From assembly GCA_905182985.1 (NCBI GenBank), contig CAJJDN010000045.1, positions 304,354 through 368,353 of the forward strand: a stretch of DNA of 64,000 nucleotides, in the 5' to 3' direction. A program made the translations under genes and the position numbers. Of the stretch, positions 49,296-62,626 are shown in pieces; within the stretch, counting starts at the first letter, position 1; each line of letters begins with the position of its first letter. The notes beneath the pieces were generated by a model that saw only the letters and a list, made by a program, of their open reading frames with translations, did not search any database and was not told where the DNA came from. The stretch comes from Paramecium sonneborni. Its lineage: Eukaryota > Ciliophora > Oligohymenophorea > Peniculida > Parameciidae.

Positions 49296-51920
49296 ATGAG
49301 TTTCTTTAGATCGAAAAAGATGAAATATTATAGTTTAGTCATACCTAGAGAAAGTGCTTGGGTAGTAATGGATCAATTAGGAAGACTAGGATAATTACAT
49401 ATTATAGATTATGATCCTTTATTACCAATGATGAATAGACCATTTGCAAATTATGTAAAAAGGTATTCAAAATATATATAAACTTAGATGTGATGATGCC
49501 TTATTTAAATTGAATGGAATTAACACTCTTCTTAAACAATTTAAAAAAAATCTAATATATTGTAATGATACATAAAAGTTACTTGATAAATTTAGAGATA
49601 TATAAAATCTAAGATAAAAACCAGGGCATACTTATTTTGATGAGATAGAATTGGAAATTGAGAATAAAAAAAATAATATTTAAGAAATGTCAAATAATTT
49701 GTAGAATTTACTAGATAGAGTAGATTCAATTACAGAATAAAAATTAGTATTAGAAAAAGCAAAAGAAATTTTAGGAAAATCAATTTTTTCTTAGTAAATT
49801 GACATTTATATTTTAGATCAACTCCCCATAATGTGAATGATTATTAATAATTAAAATTTGGATAATTAATTGGCGTTATTGACAAAGAGGATGAAAACAG
49901 ATTTAAAAGAATAATGTTTAGAATAACAAAAGGTAATGCATGGGTAAATATTGTGGATCTTTTACCTGAAAAATAACACCATTAAATAAAAAACTAAATA
50001 GATCTAAATAGAGTAATAATTGTTATTTAAGTTAGGTATCATAACCTAGATGTTTATATGTTATTATATATCCTGGAATGAATGATTAGAGTACTATGAA
50101 ATAAAAATTATTAAAGGTTTGTGATTCATTTTGTAAAAACAGAATTGAATACCCTAATTCAGAGGAAGCTATGGAAAATAGATTAAAAGATCTCAACAAT
50201 CAAATAAATGAAACTTAAAGTTTAATTAGAATGACTAAAAAATAATTGGAAATATCTTTAGATGAATTAGTAAGAGAAAAGAATGGATGTAATTGTTCTT
50301 ATTTTGAATAATTAAGATTATATGTATTAAAAGAGAAATATCTTTACATTAATTTAAATTACTTAACAATGTAAGGTTCAATTTTTACGGGATATTTCTG
50401 GTTACCAGATGGATTAGAGGTATTGGTTGAAGATAAATTAAGATAAGCAATATAAAATAATATTGATAGATTTCCTACAGGATAAATTTAGGAGATGAAA
50501 CCAAAATCAGATATTCTGCCTCCAACTTATTTTAATTTAAATGAAGTCATTATACCTTTTTAAGAAATTGTTAATACATATGGAGTACCAAGATATTAAG
50601 AAATTAATCCAGGTATATTTACAATAATTACATTTCCATTTTTATTTGGTGTAATGTTTGCAGACATTGCTCATGGTTTTTTGTTACTTTTAACTGGATT
50701 ATATGTAATATTTTGGAAAAAATAATTAAGCAAATAAACAGATTCAATGTTTAATGCTATGATTCCATTTAGATACATATTGACTCTTATGGGATTTTTT
50801 GCTTTCTATAATGGTTTAATCTATAATGATTATCTCTCTATTTCTCTTAATCTTTTTGGCAGTTGTTATCATCCAAAAAATGAAGAATGGGAAAGGACAT
50901 TGAATTGTGTTTATCCATTTGGTATTGATCCTGTTTGGCTGGCATCAGGATCTAGTTTAAACTTTATGAATTCTTATAAAATGAAATTATCTGTAATCTT
51001 AGGAGTAACACATATGTTGTTTGGTATTTTGTTGAAAGGAGTCAATAATTTATATTTCAGAAACTATTTAGATTTCTTTTGTGAATTCATTCCATAATTA
51101 CTATTTATGGCTTCTACTTTTGGTTGGATGGATTTTTTAATCATTTTAAAATGGTTAAATGTTTATCCAGACAAATTTGATCCAAGTATCATTGAGACAA
51201 TGATAAATCAAGTTTTAAAACCAATGGATGAAACTTCAACACCTGTATTTCTAAATAATGCTTCTTTTTAATTATAAATAACATAGGTTTTAACAATAAT
51301 TGCAGTATTAAGTATACCTTGGATGTTACTTCCAAAGCCATTAATATTAGGATCAAGTTAAAAGAAACACAAAGTTTCATTTAGTGAACCTTAATATCAA
51401 AAATTAGTTTAGGAGAGACAAGGATCTGAATTGGAGATTGATCCCTAATAATTTAGAAAAGATTTATAGAGTGCAGCTTCAGGAAAGAGTATTGAATAAT
51501 CTGAGGTGGAACATGAATCAGGAGAAATATGGGTTCATTAGATGATTGAAACAATAGAATTTGTATTAGGAGGTATTAGTAATACTGCATCATATTTACG
51601 TTTATGGGCATTATCTTTAGCTCATGGATAATTAGCTGAAGTGTTTTATGATATGTGTATTGCAGGTAAATTAGATATGGGTGGAATTGTAGGTGGATTA
51701 ATGGGTGGATACTTTTATATAGTATTTGCATTGTTAACATTTGGTGTATTGATGATGATGGATGTAATGGAATGTTTTTTACATGCATTAAGATTACATT
51801 GGTATTAATTCAACTCATTTTTAAAGGGTTGAATTTTAGAGCAAGTTCTATAAGGCTGATGGATATCTATTCGTTGGATTTTCTTATAATCAAATGCTCT
51901 CTGAACATCTTAAATTATGA
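49296..51920 (+). CDS. V-type H+-ATPase subunit a
   Basis: Vo subunit a, which with the c-ring forms the proton path. It starts [20 protein letters not shown] and has the N-terminal cytosolic half (coiled coil with Lys/Glu/Gln). The membrane half includes [72 protein letters not shown] and the essential Arg in [20 protein letters not shown]. The last stretch HALRLHW..FNS and [15 protein letters not shown] matches the family end, but the phase between them (51815-51845) is only restored if a base is wrong or an unusual intron is used. First intron 25 nt near 49465. Paramecium has many a-subunit paralogues (literature). Confidence 0.93.
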
Positions 51921-51983
51921 TATAATAATAGAAATGATATGTAATTATATTATATATTTCATATACGTTTTATTAATAAAATA

Positions 51984-53422
51984 ATGAATAGTTATTAATA
52001 CAACAATGCTTTATTTACAGTTTAAGTCACAAGAAAACATTTCTTCTCTGATAAGATCTACTAACTTTACTTATTTCAAGATGAAATTGTAATGACAGAT
52101 GTATGCTCCATTTGTAATATAGAATACATTACGATAGCCCAAATATGTAATTAAATTAAATTTAACTACTACAATCAATTGGATTGTTTAAGACAATAAA
52201 ATCTTAGCATTCTCTTTTGCTTATCAAAATACTGTTAAACCTTTTTATGCTCCAAAATTACAACTTCTAAAAGAAATGATTGCTGGAAGAGTATTTTATA
52301 CTTCGATTACAGAATTTTATTAAATTTAAATGGTTGTAGGTAATGGAATGTCAGGAGAAGTATATAATTATGTATAATCATTTAGGTTTACAGATGTGTT
52401 TCTAACACTGGAGATTATTTTGCTGTTAAAAAATGTGAAAAACTAAAATTAGCATAACATGAAGGAGGAATAGTAAATATAAATTAAATTACTTTAGCCT
52501 TAATTAATTCATGAACTCTCTTTACTGTAATCTCTCTAACATCCTAATATTTTGAAACTCAAAGAAGTATATACTGATTAATCACATTATTATATTGTGA
52601 CAGAATTTATTGAAGGTAGAGCTTTAAGTACTGAATTATTATCTAGACCATATGGATTAAGTATTGCTGAAACTATTAAAATTATGCTTTAAATTCTAGA
52701 TGCTCTCATTTACATTTCTGAAAGAGGAATTATGCATAGAGATATTAATCCTCATAATATTATGAAAACAGATCCTGTTAAATTAATTGATTTTGGTCTC
52801 GCTAGAAAAATTAAAAATCAATTAATATTCCCTACTTCTGGTACTCCTGGATATATTGCTCCTGAAATTATTAATTTTAATAAAGATAAATTATATGATG
52901 ATAGAGCTGATATTTACAGTTTAGGTTGTGTTCTTTACAAATTGTAAGTATCTCTTTTTTACTTTTAGGTTAACTGGAGAAAATCTTTTTCATAAAACTA
53001 AAAATATTTTCCAAGAAAATAAAGAAGGTATCTATGAATTAAGAAAAAATCCATAACATCCTGAAATTAATTCTATCAAAATGGAATAATTATTTGTTTT
53101 ATTACCTTATATGTTAGAAAATGAACCTAATAATAGATTGACAGCTAAAGTATGTAAAATTGTTATTTAAGAAATTGATAATAACAATTAATAAATTGAA
53201 AAATTAATCAAGAAATTAATCATCTTTAAATTTTTTTAACTTAGTACAGAAGAAACACATAATGAAAATAAAACTCCATATAGTATGTCCTCTCATAGTC
53301 ATAAAAATAAAAAATAATCAATGGATTTTCCTAAAAAATCTGATGAAAATTCAATAAAAGGACATAAAAAATAATAATAAACAATGGGGAATCTAAATTC
53401 TAGTTTCTATACTAAAAAATGA
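51984..53422 (+). CDS. Ser/Thr protein kinase with HRDINPHN catalytic loop
   Basis: An N-terminal PH-like segment (LYLFQDEI, YVIKLNLTTTINWIVQDNKI, PFYAPKLQLLKEMI) precedes the kinase, as in many ciliate kinases. Kinase: Gly-loop VGNGMSGEV, then an intron, VYRCVSNTGDYFAVKKCEKL, HPNILKLKEVYTD, GRALSTELLSRPY, MHRDINPHNIMKTD, LIDFGLARKI, GTPGYIAPEIINF, ADIYSLGCVLYKL, an intron, LTGENLFHK. The catalytic Asp and DFG are intact, but the usual Lys of HRDLKPxN is Asn. The tail is Lys/Ser/His-rich. Introns of 34, 26, 25 and 25 nt restore the frame. Confidence 0.88.
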
Positions 53423-53707
53423 AATTTTATGGCTTTAATCTATTATTAATTATTATTATTCTGATTATAAAATTTATTTTCTAAACTTTAGCTTCAAACA
53501 AATGCTTTAAATATACATTCTAAAATATTTAAATATTAATTCAATTCATTCAGATTTTACTAAATTTTTCTATTTTTAAACCTATTAAAAACTAATTATA
53601 AAGAATTCTATTGATTTTTTATACAATATCTATTCTAAATCAATTGAATAAAAATTACTATCTATAACTAAAAACTAGAAAATTCATGAATAATAATAAA
53701 TAAAATA
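53423..53707. other. Intergenic A/T-rich stretch
   Basis: Between two tandem kinase genes. No feature seen. It holds the terminator of the first and promoter of the second. Confidence 0.45.
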
Positions 53708-54690
53708 ATGGAAATTAAAAAAGTGGGAAACTATACATTATACTATGAGAGATAGCTTGGAAAAGGTGTTTTAGGAGAAGTAATAGAAGGAGAAAGAATT
53801 GATAATAAAGAAAAAGTTGCAGTAAAAATAGTGAAGAAATCAGCTCTTTAAGATAAATAAAGATTCGAAAAGTAATGTTCAGTTTTAAATAAGTATTGGA
53901 CTAAGTAAATGCCTTTAAAGAGAGATTATTATCTAAAAAAGTCTAAATAATCCAAATATTATTAAAATGTATGAAGCCAAAGAGTCTGCAAATAATATTT
54001 ATATGTTTATGGAGAAAGGAGATTGTACTCTTTTAGACTATTAGAAATAAAGTATATGGCAATTATTATTTTTAAGAATTATTTGATAATGACAGTGTTA
54101 CATAATTAATGAAATAATTATTGTCTGCTTTATAATATATGTCTGAAGTTAAAATAATAAATCAATTGTAAGATGATAAAGAATATGAGGGAATTTGTCA
54201 TTTAGATTTAAAGCCATAAAATATTCTTATGGTAGGAAATATACCTAAAATCACTGATTTTGGAATGTCTATATAGAAAAACTAAGAATAAAGTGAAAAG
54301 TTATTAAATTCTGAGGATGAATTATGCTAAACTCATCACTTTTACTTAGGAAAGGGCACTTTAGTATGATTTTATATTTTAAGTTTGAAATATATGTCCT
54401 ATGAATAACTACTTGGCGAACCAATACCAGAATTAGAAAAAATTGATGTTTGGAGTCTTGGTATTATCCTTTATGAAATTATTTATGGAAAGCATCCATA
54501 TATAACATAATAAGAAGGAGTTTAACTTAATTAATTAATAATAGCCAAAAGGATTGAAGAAAAAAAAATTCAATTTCCAGATTCTAAATATGATAATTAA
54601 GTAATAGACTTATTAAAAGGTATGTTATAAACTGATTACAAAAAGAGATTTAGCATAAAACAATGCATTCAACATTCATTTTTAAATTGA
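53708..54690 (+). CDS. Divergent protein kinase with HLDLKPQN loop
   Basis: Gly-loop LGKGVLGEVIEGER, VAVKIVKK with the Lys, NPNIIKMYEAKESANNIYMF, GDCTLLDYQ, ICHLDLKPQNILMVGN, ITDFGMSIQK, KYMSYEQLLGEPIPELEKID, VWSLGIILYEIIYGKHPYI, then the C-lobe end IKQCIQHSFLN. The HRD Arg is Leu, and the APE motif is replaced by SYE. Several introns are needed and two of their borders are uncertain. The HRD change suggests activation-loop phosphorylation is not needed. It overlaps the convergent gene by 15 bp. Confidence 0.8.
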
Positions 54691-55443
54691 TTATTCAAAA
54701 TCATTTTGTAAAACAATAAATTCAATACAAAAGCTAATTTTTTCAAACAGATGTTCTGCTTTCTCTCCTAATGATTTAAGATAATCAGAATTACAACTAT
54801 ATTCTTCTGAAAATTGAAAATATTGAGCTTCATTAGTTATCTAATTTATTTATTATAGTGTTCTATTCAAATAATTATTTTCTTTTAAAATCTTCTCTAT
54901 TTAGCATGTCTTTGCTTATTTTGACCAAAATATCATTCTATTTTATTTATTCTAATTATACTTTGTAAACATAAATCAAATTTTCATCTTTAATTCATTA
55001 AATAGATACTTTTTAGAAACAAATCTGTAAAGTTATTGATGAACTTTTAAAATGAAGATCTTGCATTTTATTTTGATTCTGCTATTTTAATATTTTTACC
55101 TCTAATTTTTAATATAAATGAAGACTTCTTTAAAAGTTCATTTATTATAGATTAAGAACTTTCACTAATATATTGTAAATAGTATTATAAGTCTTATTAG
55201 GCTTTTTAATTTATTAATCTTTTTTAGGATATCTAAATATTATTTATTACATAACCGCATCTTTAAATTAGGTAATTGAAAAAATAAAATTCTAAAATCA
55301 TTTATCCTTTTACAATAGAATTCTACATTGTTTCCATATAGATGATTTATTACTTTAGATTTAAATTCTAATTCATGAATCTTTTTGGTTAATGCTAATG
55401 CTAAAATATTAGTATTTTGAAATCTATAAATTCTATTATTCAT
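54676..55443 (-). CDS. Coiled-coil protein, exons not fully resolved
   Basis: Starts MNNRIYRFQNTNILALALTK, then HELEFKSKVINHLYGN and FYCKRINDFRILFFQLP. Downstream coding blocks are SESSQSIINELLKKSSF, NENLIYVYKVQLEQIKQND (after a 22-nt intron) and a last block FQFSEEYSCNSDYLKSLGEK ending at TGA 54676-54678. The blocks lie in different frames and I could not find introns for every join. Composition is coiled coil. The final 15 bp overlap the 3' end of the kinase on the other strand. Confidence 0.55.
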
Positions 55444-55700
55444 AATTAAGTTTTAATAATCAAGCTAATTCATTGGCAAATATAGTCTAACATAATTTAA
55501 CAACTTAAAGGTGGCTTTTAAAGAAGATAAAATATTAAATTTGATTGTTTTTTTAGTAAAAAAGTATTTGTTTATATAAAAATACTGTCCAATAAAATTA
55601 TATGAAAAATTGTAAATTGGGATATCAAAATTAAATATCAATATAAAACAAAGATAAATAATAAAAATAAGTAAAAAACTTAAATTCCTAATGATAATGA

Positions 55701-56996
55701 TCATTCAGCATCTAAAATTAAAGAAATCAATTCTTCAAGTTACTCATGTTCGATACCTCTCCATTATTTTAATTTCTTTTTATAATCATTCGGAATATCT
55801 ATTCCATAGTGTTCTTTTAAATCCATAAGAACTTCTAATGCTAAATGGCAATTTTAATAATCAAAATATGCATATCTCTCTTCACAGATTTCAAAAATGA
55901 ATTCATTTAAAGTATTTATTTCAGTTTTAAGAATTTATGATTAAATTAATTCAGATAGTATTTTCAAACAAATATCAATTGATCGTTTAGATTTGGTTGT
56001 TCTAAGCAATTTAATAACATCATCATATAATAAATATGCAAAAGATTGAATAGTTTCATTATTTTTAATAGCCATATGATAAATTAAATCTAATGCAGCT
56101 TAACAAGAATAACTATCTTCTTAAGATAGAGCTGATTTAATTACTGAATCTAAATTTAGATTATCTAAACATGAAATGATGAGTGTAACATCAGATCTTA
56201 AAAATAATTCATCAATTAATCTTAATATTTAACAAGTTTATTTATCATCCTATAATTCAGTACATGATAATAAATATTTCAATTTTTCATCATCAAATAA
56301 TTCTAATAATCCTTCACATAATTCACTAGCCTTTATTAAAACTAAAGCTGCTAAACTTAATCTAGTATCCATTAAATCAATTACTTTTATACAAATGTCA
56401 ATTATTTATGATTACTTAATTAATTCACTGCAATTACAATCATTTATTTTATCAAATAATCCAAATAATAACCTAAAGACAGCATTTATATGTTCAATCT
56501 AATCTTATTTTAAATTTTATAAAGACTTTTATGTTTCAGCAAGTATATTTTAATTAAATAATTATTTCTTAATAGATCTGGCTATTTTTGAATTAGTGTA
56601 TAATATATTGGCTAAACCAAAATAACATCTGTATCTTATATCTTCATCATTATTCAATTATAGCTTTTGCATAAAGTACATATGAATTTAATAATCATTT
56701 ATCAAAGTATAAATAGTTTAATCTGATTCAGAAGCACAAGAATTTGCTAATATTACTAAAGCCATTTTATCATTCGATTCAAAAAGTTCTTTCATTAAGT
56801 TTTTATCTTATAAAAGTTTATTTGATTATCTTTCAATATTTTATATTAATTCTTAATGAATAGTCTAATATTTAGTAGATTAATCTTTGTTATCAATCAC
56901 TCTTTTAGATCTAAATACATTTTCCAATTAATCCCTTCTAATTTATACTCTTAATTAATCTCTCTTAGCTTTTAATAAAGAATTTGAATCCTACAT
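55701..56996 (-). CDS. Importin-alpha-like armadillo protein
   Basis: 431 residues, no intron. A basic N-terminus (SLLKAKRDQLRVQIRRDQLE, then VFRSKRVI) looks like an importin-beta-binding domain. It is followed by ARM-type helical repeats: KMALVILANSCASESDQTIY, YRCYFGLANILYTNSKI, INAVFRLLFGLFDKIND, LSLAALVLIKASELCEGLL, LRLIDELFLRSDVTLII, AALDLIYHMAIKN, ALEVLMDLKEHYGIDIP, and the end QLEELISLILDAE. The W..N ladder of classical importin alpha is weak, so it may be a divergent paralogue in nuclear import, or an ARM protein of another role. Confidence 0.75.
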
Positions 56997-57258
56997 AAAA
57001 AAGTATAAATAATTAATAAAAATAACTAAATTATTAGTAAACATAATCTTTATTGTATATTCAAATTTCTTTAATCAAAAGTTCTCATTAGATGAATGTT
57101 TTTGCTTATAAAAGTTTATAGGATAACCTATCAATATATTAGAAATAAATAAAAATTAATGATGCTATATTTACTTAATGGATCATCAAATTTATTTAGG
57201 TAATAATAAATAAACTATAGAGTTTTTACTTCTCTTTATAAAATAATAATTAATAATA

Positions 57259-60200
57259 ATGTCAGAGAATAACAAAAAATCAGTTATTATTGTGAAATAG
57301 AACTAAAAAGAAGAAGAGGATGATGAACCCGAATCAGAATCTGAGTCATCTCATTGTTTCATGAATTTTGTGAATTCTTATTCAAGGTTCATTAATGAAT
57401 AAAGTGACACTTGTTTGGAGATGGGCTCTGTCTTAAATGAATTAAATGAATCAATATCAAACTCAAAGCCTCCATAAGGAAAAGTAGAAGAGTTATATTA
57501 GATCTTAGAAATAACTCCTTAACAGATTAATGAACTTGCTTAGCAACTCAAACAACTTCCAGATTCTAAAATATATTAGTGTATCTAAAATATTGAGAAG
57601 TATGTATATTTGTAATAAAAATAGATTAAATTTGAAGTTATAATTAGATTTGAATGTTGAGATGGAGAAAGCCAAAGCAAATGGATTGATCTGATCAATT
57701 TTGGTTATTTTTATTATACATTATTATAAAACATCTAATGGTGATTAATTTACATTTCTAAATTATTGCGTTAATGAATTAATGACTTAAGTTGAAAATC
57801 TAGAACAGATCATTCAATAACAAAAGAAAGAAATATATTATTTGATAAAGGCTCCGTTAAATGATTAAAATAATTATCTAAAGGAGAAAAAGAATCTATT
57901 GGAAAAAGAAAATGCAACCTAAGTCAATTATTATGAAGAGATAATAATTTAACATTAAACTTGAAATCAAGAATATGCAAACAAAATTAAAGAAAGCCAA
58001 ATTCAATTCATTCTAATTATGGATAGATTTAACAAGAAATAAAAATTTAAATCATTTTACAATACAATAATTAGCTATAAGAATAAATTAATTAGGTAGA
58101 AACTATTGATTTATAATAATTATTCTAAAAGCTCATGCCGGATCATAATAAAATTTAGTAAAACTTTTGAAAATTTGAATTAGGAATTTCAGTAACTTAA
58201 AGATTCTGAATTATGGCAATTAATAAACTAAAACGCATAACTTAATATATCTATCTATAAGATTAATCTAATTAAAAGTTTTAGAATGTAGTTAATTAGT
58301 TAATGAATAGAGTGACTTGTAAAATTAATTTTATACTTAGATTTAATAATAAACTAAAAAGATTATGAAATTAAATAACTTTTTAAAAATTTATATCATA
58401 ATAGAAATGAATCTCCAAAAAGCAAGAATATTATAATATATTATTGATATTTTTAGTGTTTTCTGGAAAATTGTTTCTAACCTTAAAATATATTAGTAAA
58501 TATTTATTCTAATTTAAGTGGCCTGCATTATATATTTTAACATTCATAATGATACCCACTAGCATTACAATAATTTGATTTATAATACATAAGTCTTTCA
58601 TTTTAATAATATATTGATTCATGAAATATCTTAAATATAATTAATTGTTTATTAACTCCATAGACAATTTTTTAGTCTTGCATTCATTTCATCATTTATA
58701 ACGCTATACCTAATCAATAAGAACAACCATAGATTTAAGATAATGAGGAGAAACAAAGATTAATTTAACAAGTAGAATGTATAGATATCAAGATAATCAA
58801 TATAATTTATAACTTTATATAAACTAAATTATATTTATATATTAATTCAACATTTACTTTGTATTTGTTTTTTTCGAAAATCTTAATATAATTATTATGG
58901 ATATAGCTATGAAAATTGAGGAAAGCATAATTTCATTGAGAAAATAGGATATACAAATGCTGAGATTAATTATGTAAATTTTAAAAATAAAATTTTAAGT
59001 TTATTAATAATGAAAATCAAATATTTTATAAATCTTAACAGCATGACTAAATTTACGAACTATTCATAAAAATACATAAACTATTGATAATTTTAGATTG
59101 ATCAAATTCTACAATAAAAAAGATTATAATCAATTTTTGATGCTTTACAAATGATTTTTTAAAAGTACATAAAAATAGAGTCCTAAAAATTAATTGATTT
59201 GAAGAAACAAGCTGGAGTTCTTTTTCTAAAAATACGGATATAAAAAATAGTATTTAGTTATAAATTAATTAAATGTTCCATGTTAAATTTTTATAAATGG
59301 ATTTTTTTTTTAATTTATAAACTTTAATAATAACTGAATTTTATTCATAATTACTTACAAAATATCACAAATATTATTTTCAACATTTAAAAAAATCCTG
59401 CATAAGATTAAAAATGCCTTTTAAAGAATGTATCTACAAAATCCAGAAATAAAAATATTTTCTAAATTTAACTTTAAATCAATTACTTAAATAGAATCAT
59501 TAATTATTCNAATTTTATACTTAGATTTAATAATAAACTAAAAAGATTATGAAATTAAATAACTTTTTAAAAATTTATATCATAATAGAAATGAATCTCC
59601 AAAAAGCAAGAATATTATAATATATTATTGATATTTTTAGTGTTTTCTGGAAAATTGTTTCTAACCTTAAAATATATTAGTAAATATTTATTCTAATTTA
59701 AGTGGCCTGCATTATATATTTTAACATTCATAATGATACCCACTAGCATTACAATAATTTGATTTATAATACATAAGTCTTTCATTTTAATAATATATTG
59801 ATTCATGAAATATCTTAAATATAATTAATTGTTTATTAACTCCATAGACAATTTTTTAGTCTTGCATTCATTTCATCATTTATAACGCTATACCTAATCA
59901 ATAAGAACAACCATAGATTTAAGATAATGAGGAGAAACAAAGATTAATTTAACAAGTAGAATGTATAGATATCAAGATAATCAATATAATTTATAACTTT
60001 ATATAAACTAAATTATATTTATATATTAATTCAACATTTACTTTGTATTTGTTTTTTTCGAAAATCTTAATATAATTATTATGGATATAGCTATGAAAAT
60101 TGAGGAAAGCATAATTTCATTGAGAAAATAGGATATACAAATGCTGAGATTAATTATGTAAATTTTAAAAATAAAATTTTAAGTTTATTAATAATGAAAA

Positions 60201-61050
60201 TCAAATATTTTATAAATCTTAACAGCATGACTAAATTTACGAACTATTCATAAAAATACATAAACTATTGATAATTTTAGATTGATCAAATTCTACAATA
60301 AAAAAGATTATAATCAATTTTTGATGCTTTACAAATGATTTTTTAAAAGTACATAAAAATAGAGTCCTAAAAATTAATTGATTTGAAGAAACAAGCTGGA
60401 GTTCTTTTTCTAAAAATACGGATATAAAAAATAGTATTTAGTTATAAATTAATTAAATGTTCCATGTTAAATTTTTATAAATGGATTTTTTTTTTAATTT
60501 ATAAACTTTAATAATAACTGAATTTTATTCATAATTACTTACAAAATATCACAAATATTATTTTCAACATTTAAAAAAATCCTGCATAAGATTAAAAATG
60601 CCTTTTAAAGAATGTATCTACAAAATCCAGAAATAAAAATATTTTCTAAATTTAACTTTAAATCAATTACTTAAATAGAATCATTAATTATTCCTGTTAG
60701 AAAGATGAACATGTTTATAATTTGGAACTTTAAAATTAATTATTAGAATTAATTTTTATATATTGGAAAGATAAACTAATTAGATTGAATATCAATTTTT
60801 CTGGATACTCGAAGCTTGTTAATAAAAGAATGCTAATGTAAAACTTACTCTAGTAATATTTAGGCATGGAATAGATTAACTACAATGATGGAATGTAAAA
60901 ATTAGATCAAGTTATGGATAATGGCTGGATGTAAATTTAGCTGTTTTATTAATGAGCATAAATTATTCTGATAATTCAATCTTTAAATTATTATCAATCA
61001 AAAGAAAGATAAAGTCTAATAAAAAATAAGCAAGTTTATATAATAAGTAT
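57259..61050 (+). CDS. Coiled-coil-rich gene, exons unresolved, spans duplication D
   Basis: A clear start: MSENNKKSVIIVKQNQKEEE, an acidic Ser block, then MNFVNSYSRFINEQSDTCLE, VLNELNESISNSKPPQ, LEITPQQINELAQQLKQLPD. Further on are coding blocks with coiled-coil pattern (ELMTQVENLEQIIQQQKKEI, DQNNYLKEKKNLLEKENATQ, EQINQVETIDLQQLFQKL, SIISLRKQDIQMLRLIMQIL). A last block after the duplication reads LNINFSGYSKLVNKRM...DQVMDNGWMQ. The reading changes frame often and I could not connect it reliably, so the end is approximate. No catalytic motif recognised. Confidence 0.45.
58327..59509 (+). repeat. Duplication D, left copy (1183 bp)
   Basis: A direct copy of 59511-60693, offset 1184, separated by a single N at 59510. 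Confidence 0.95.
59511..60693 (+). repeat. Duplication D, right copy (1183 bp)
   Basis: Continues into unique sequence at 60694. Lies within the unresolved coiled-coil gene. Confidence 0.95.
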
Positions 61051-61362
61051 AAAATGATATATTGAGGTGTTATTCTAATAAAGTTCAATATGGTGAAAGG
61101 TTAAGAATATATAAAGTAATACATATTTGGAACATTAAGCGATGATAAAAAAAAATGAAATAAAAAATAGAAAAATCCAAATGAAATTGAATTTTGATAT
61201 ATTTTTAATTAATTTAAATTTTATATGTTTTCATCTTTTTCTTTTTTTGAACTTATTATTTTAATAAAATATTAATATTAAAATGATTTCAAGAATAAAT
61301 TGATTTTGAAAGATTTAATGTATTATATGATATAAATTTTAAGAAATAGAAAAACAATATAT
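61051..61362. other. Intergenic A/T-rich stretch
   Basis: No reading frame that I can support. It lies between the convergent ends of the coiled-coil gene and the PG-repeat gene. Confidence 0.45.
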
Positions 61363-62625
61363 ATAGTATATTAATAAATAAGAATAATATTAAAAAAATT
61401 AGTTTAGATTATTTTGTTATGTAAGATTTAAATAATAAATCAAAATGAAGGTGGATATTCAAAATCTCCAAACTCTGATGGGAGTTAATAAGTGCCTGGA
61501 CCAGGAACTTAAGATTAATAAATAGAAATACATTATTTATTTTTAATCTCTTATGTCTATCTTTCCTAATAACCAAATCGAAATCCACTTCTAGTAGAAT
61601 ATTAAGATGGTAAATAATTTCTTGGATCACCAATATCTCCAGGAGGATCATAAGTTCCTGGACCAGGAATCCTTTTGATTCTTTGAGATTAGGCAGTATT
61701 TGGGGAAATGACAGGAGCTCCACTACTTTTGTATCTTCCTATAAAGTAATTCCCTTTTTAACTGAAACCTCCTATATTATATCTCCCTGGAGCTGGAGTT
61801 GTAGATTCAAGATAAATATCTAATTAATAAAGAATAATTAAATACGTTTTGCTGATGTTCTTTCTCCCATTGAATATTTAAATGTAGTGATGATATCTTT
61901 CACTTAATATAAATTAGGAGCAGGATTAGTATTAGTCCTACCATGAACTCCTTTAGAAAGCATTTCATCTCTACCAAATGCAAATTTAACTCCTTATTTT
62001 GGTTATAATTTAATATTATAATCTGTTGGTCCTGGAATATATTTATCTTTTTTAGTAAAGTCAGATTTGTTACCATAACCTAAAGCTGCTGATCTTTTAT
62101 TTAATTATGTTTATATTCTAAAATTAATAGTACAATTTACTAAGAATCATAAAACTATATTGAACAATAACTTTCTTTTGACTTTGAAAATCTTTGAGCT
62201 TTAGAAAATGTATATTATTATTTTGCATGAGATCTATTTAATTAATCATGTATGATCTTTGTATCAAATTATTCAGCTGTTCTCAGATGCATTAATGAGC
62301 CTGTATTTCTTTTATTATAAATCTATTCAAATGTTTTGAATGTCCTTTCAGTTGTTGTTTTTATACGTTATTACTTTTCAGTTTCTGATCTTTTATACTA
62401 ATCTTTTCTTTGAGTAGTTGTTTCCATTTCACCTTAAGTTACTATTCTTTTTGTTTCTACTTTATCTACTTCTTATTTTTAATCCTTTTGTTCAATTTAA
62501 TCTTTTATTATCTGTTCATCTTATTTATTTTTGGATTAATCAAAATCTGCATTCTCATCTTATTAGAAACTTTGCTATTTTGTTTAGTTTTAATCTTAAT
62601 CCTCTATTGGCTATTCTAATTATTC
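61363..62625 (+). repeat. Duplication E, left copy (1263 bp)
   Basis: A direct copy of 62627-63889, offset 1264, with a single N at 62626 between them. Confidence 0.95.
61440..62625 (-). CDS. Partial copy of PG-repeat protein (lacks 5' end)
   Basis: Carries everything but the first ~20 codons of the gene that is intact at 62704-63949; it is cut at the N. Assembly duplicate in my reading. Confidence 0.7.
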
Positions 62626-62626
62626 N

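Noticed and set aside
57259..61050. A protein kinase in the unresolved coiled-coil gene (a PQNILVN-like string near 58480)
   Set aside because: No Gly-loop, no HRD and no DFG in any joinable frame; the similarity is a chance short match.
62410..62619. Hydrophobic plus-strand ORFs (Phe/Leu-rich)
   Set aside because: They are antisense shadows of the Gln/Lys/Glu-rich N-terminus of the PG-repeat gene; the same ORF appears again in the duplicated copy.
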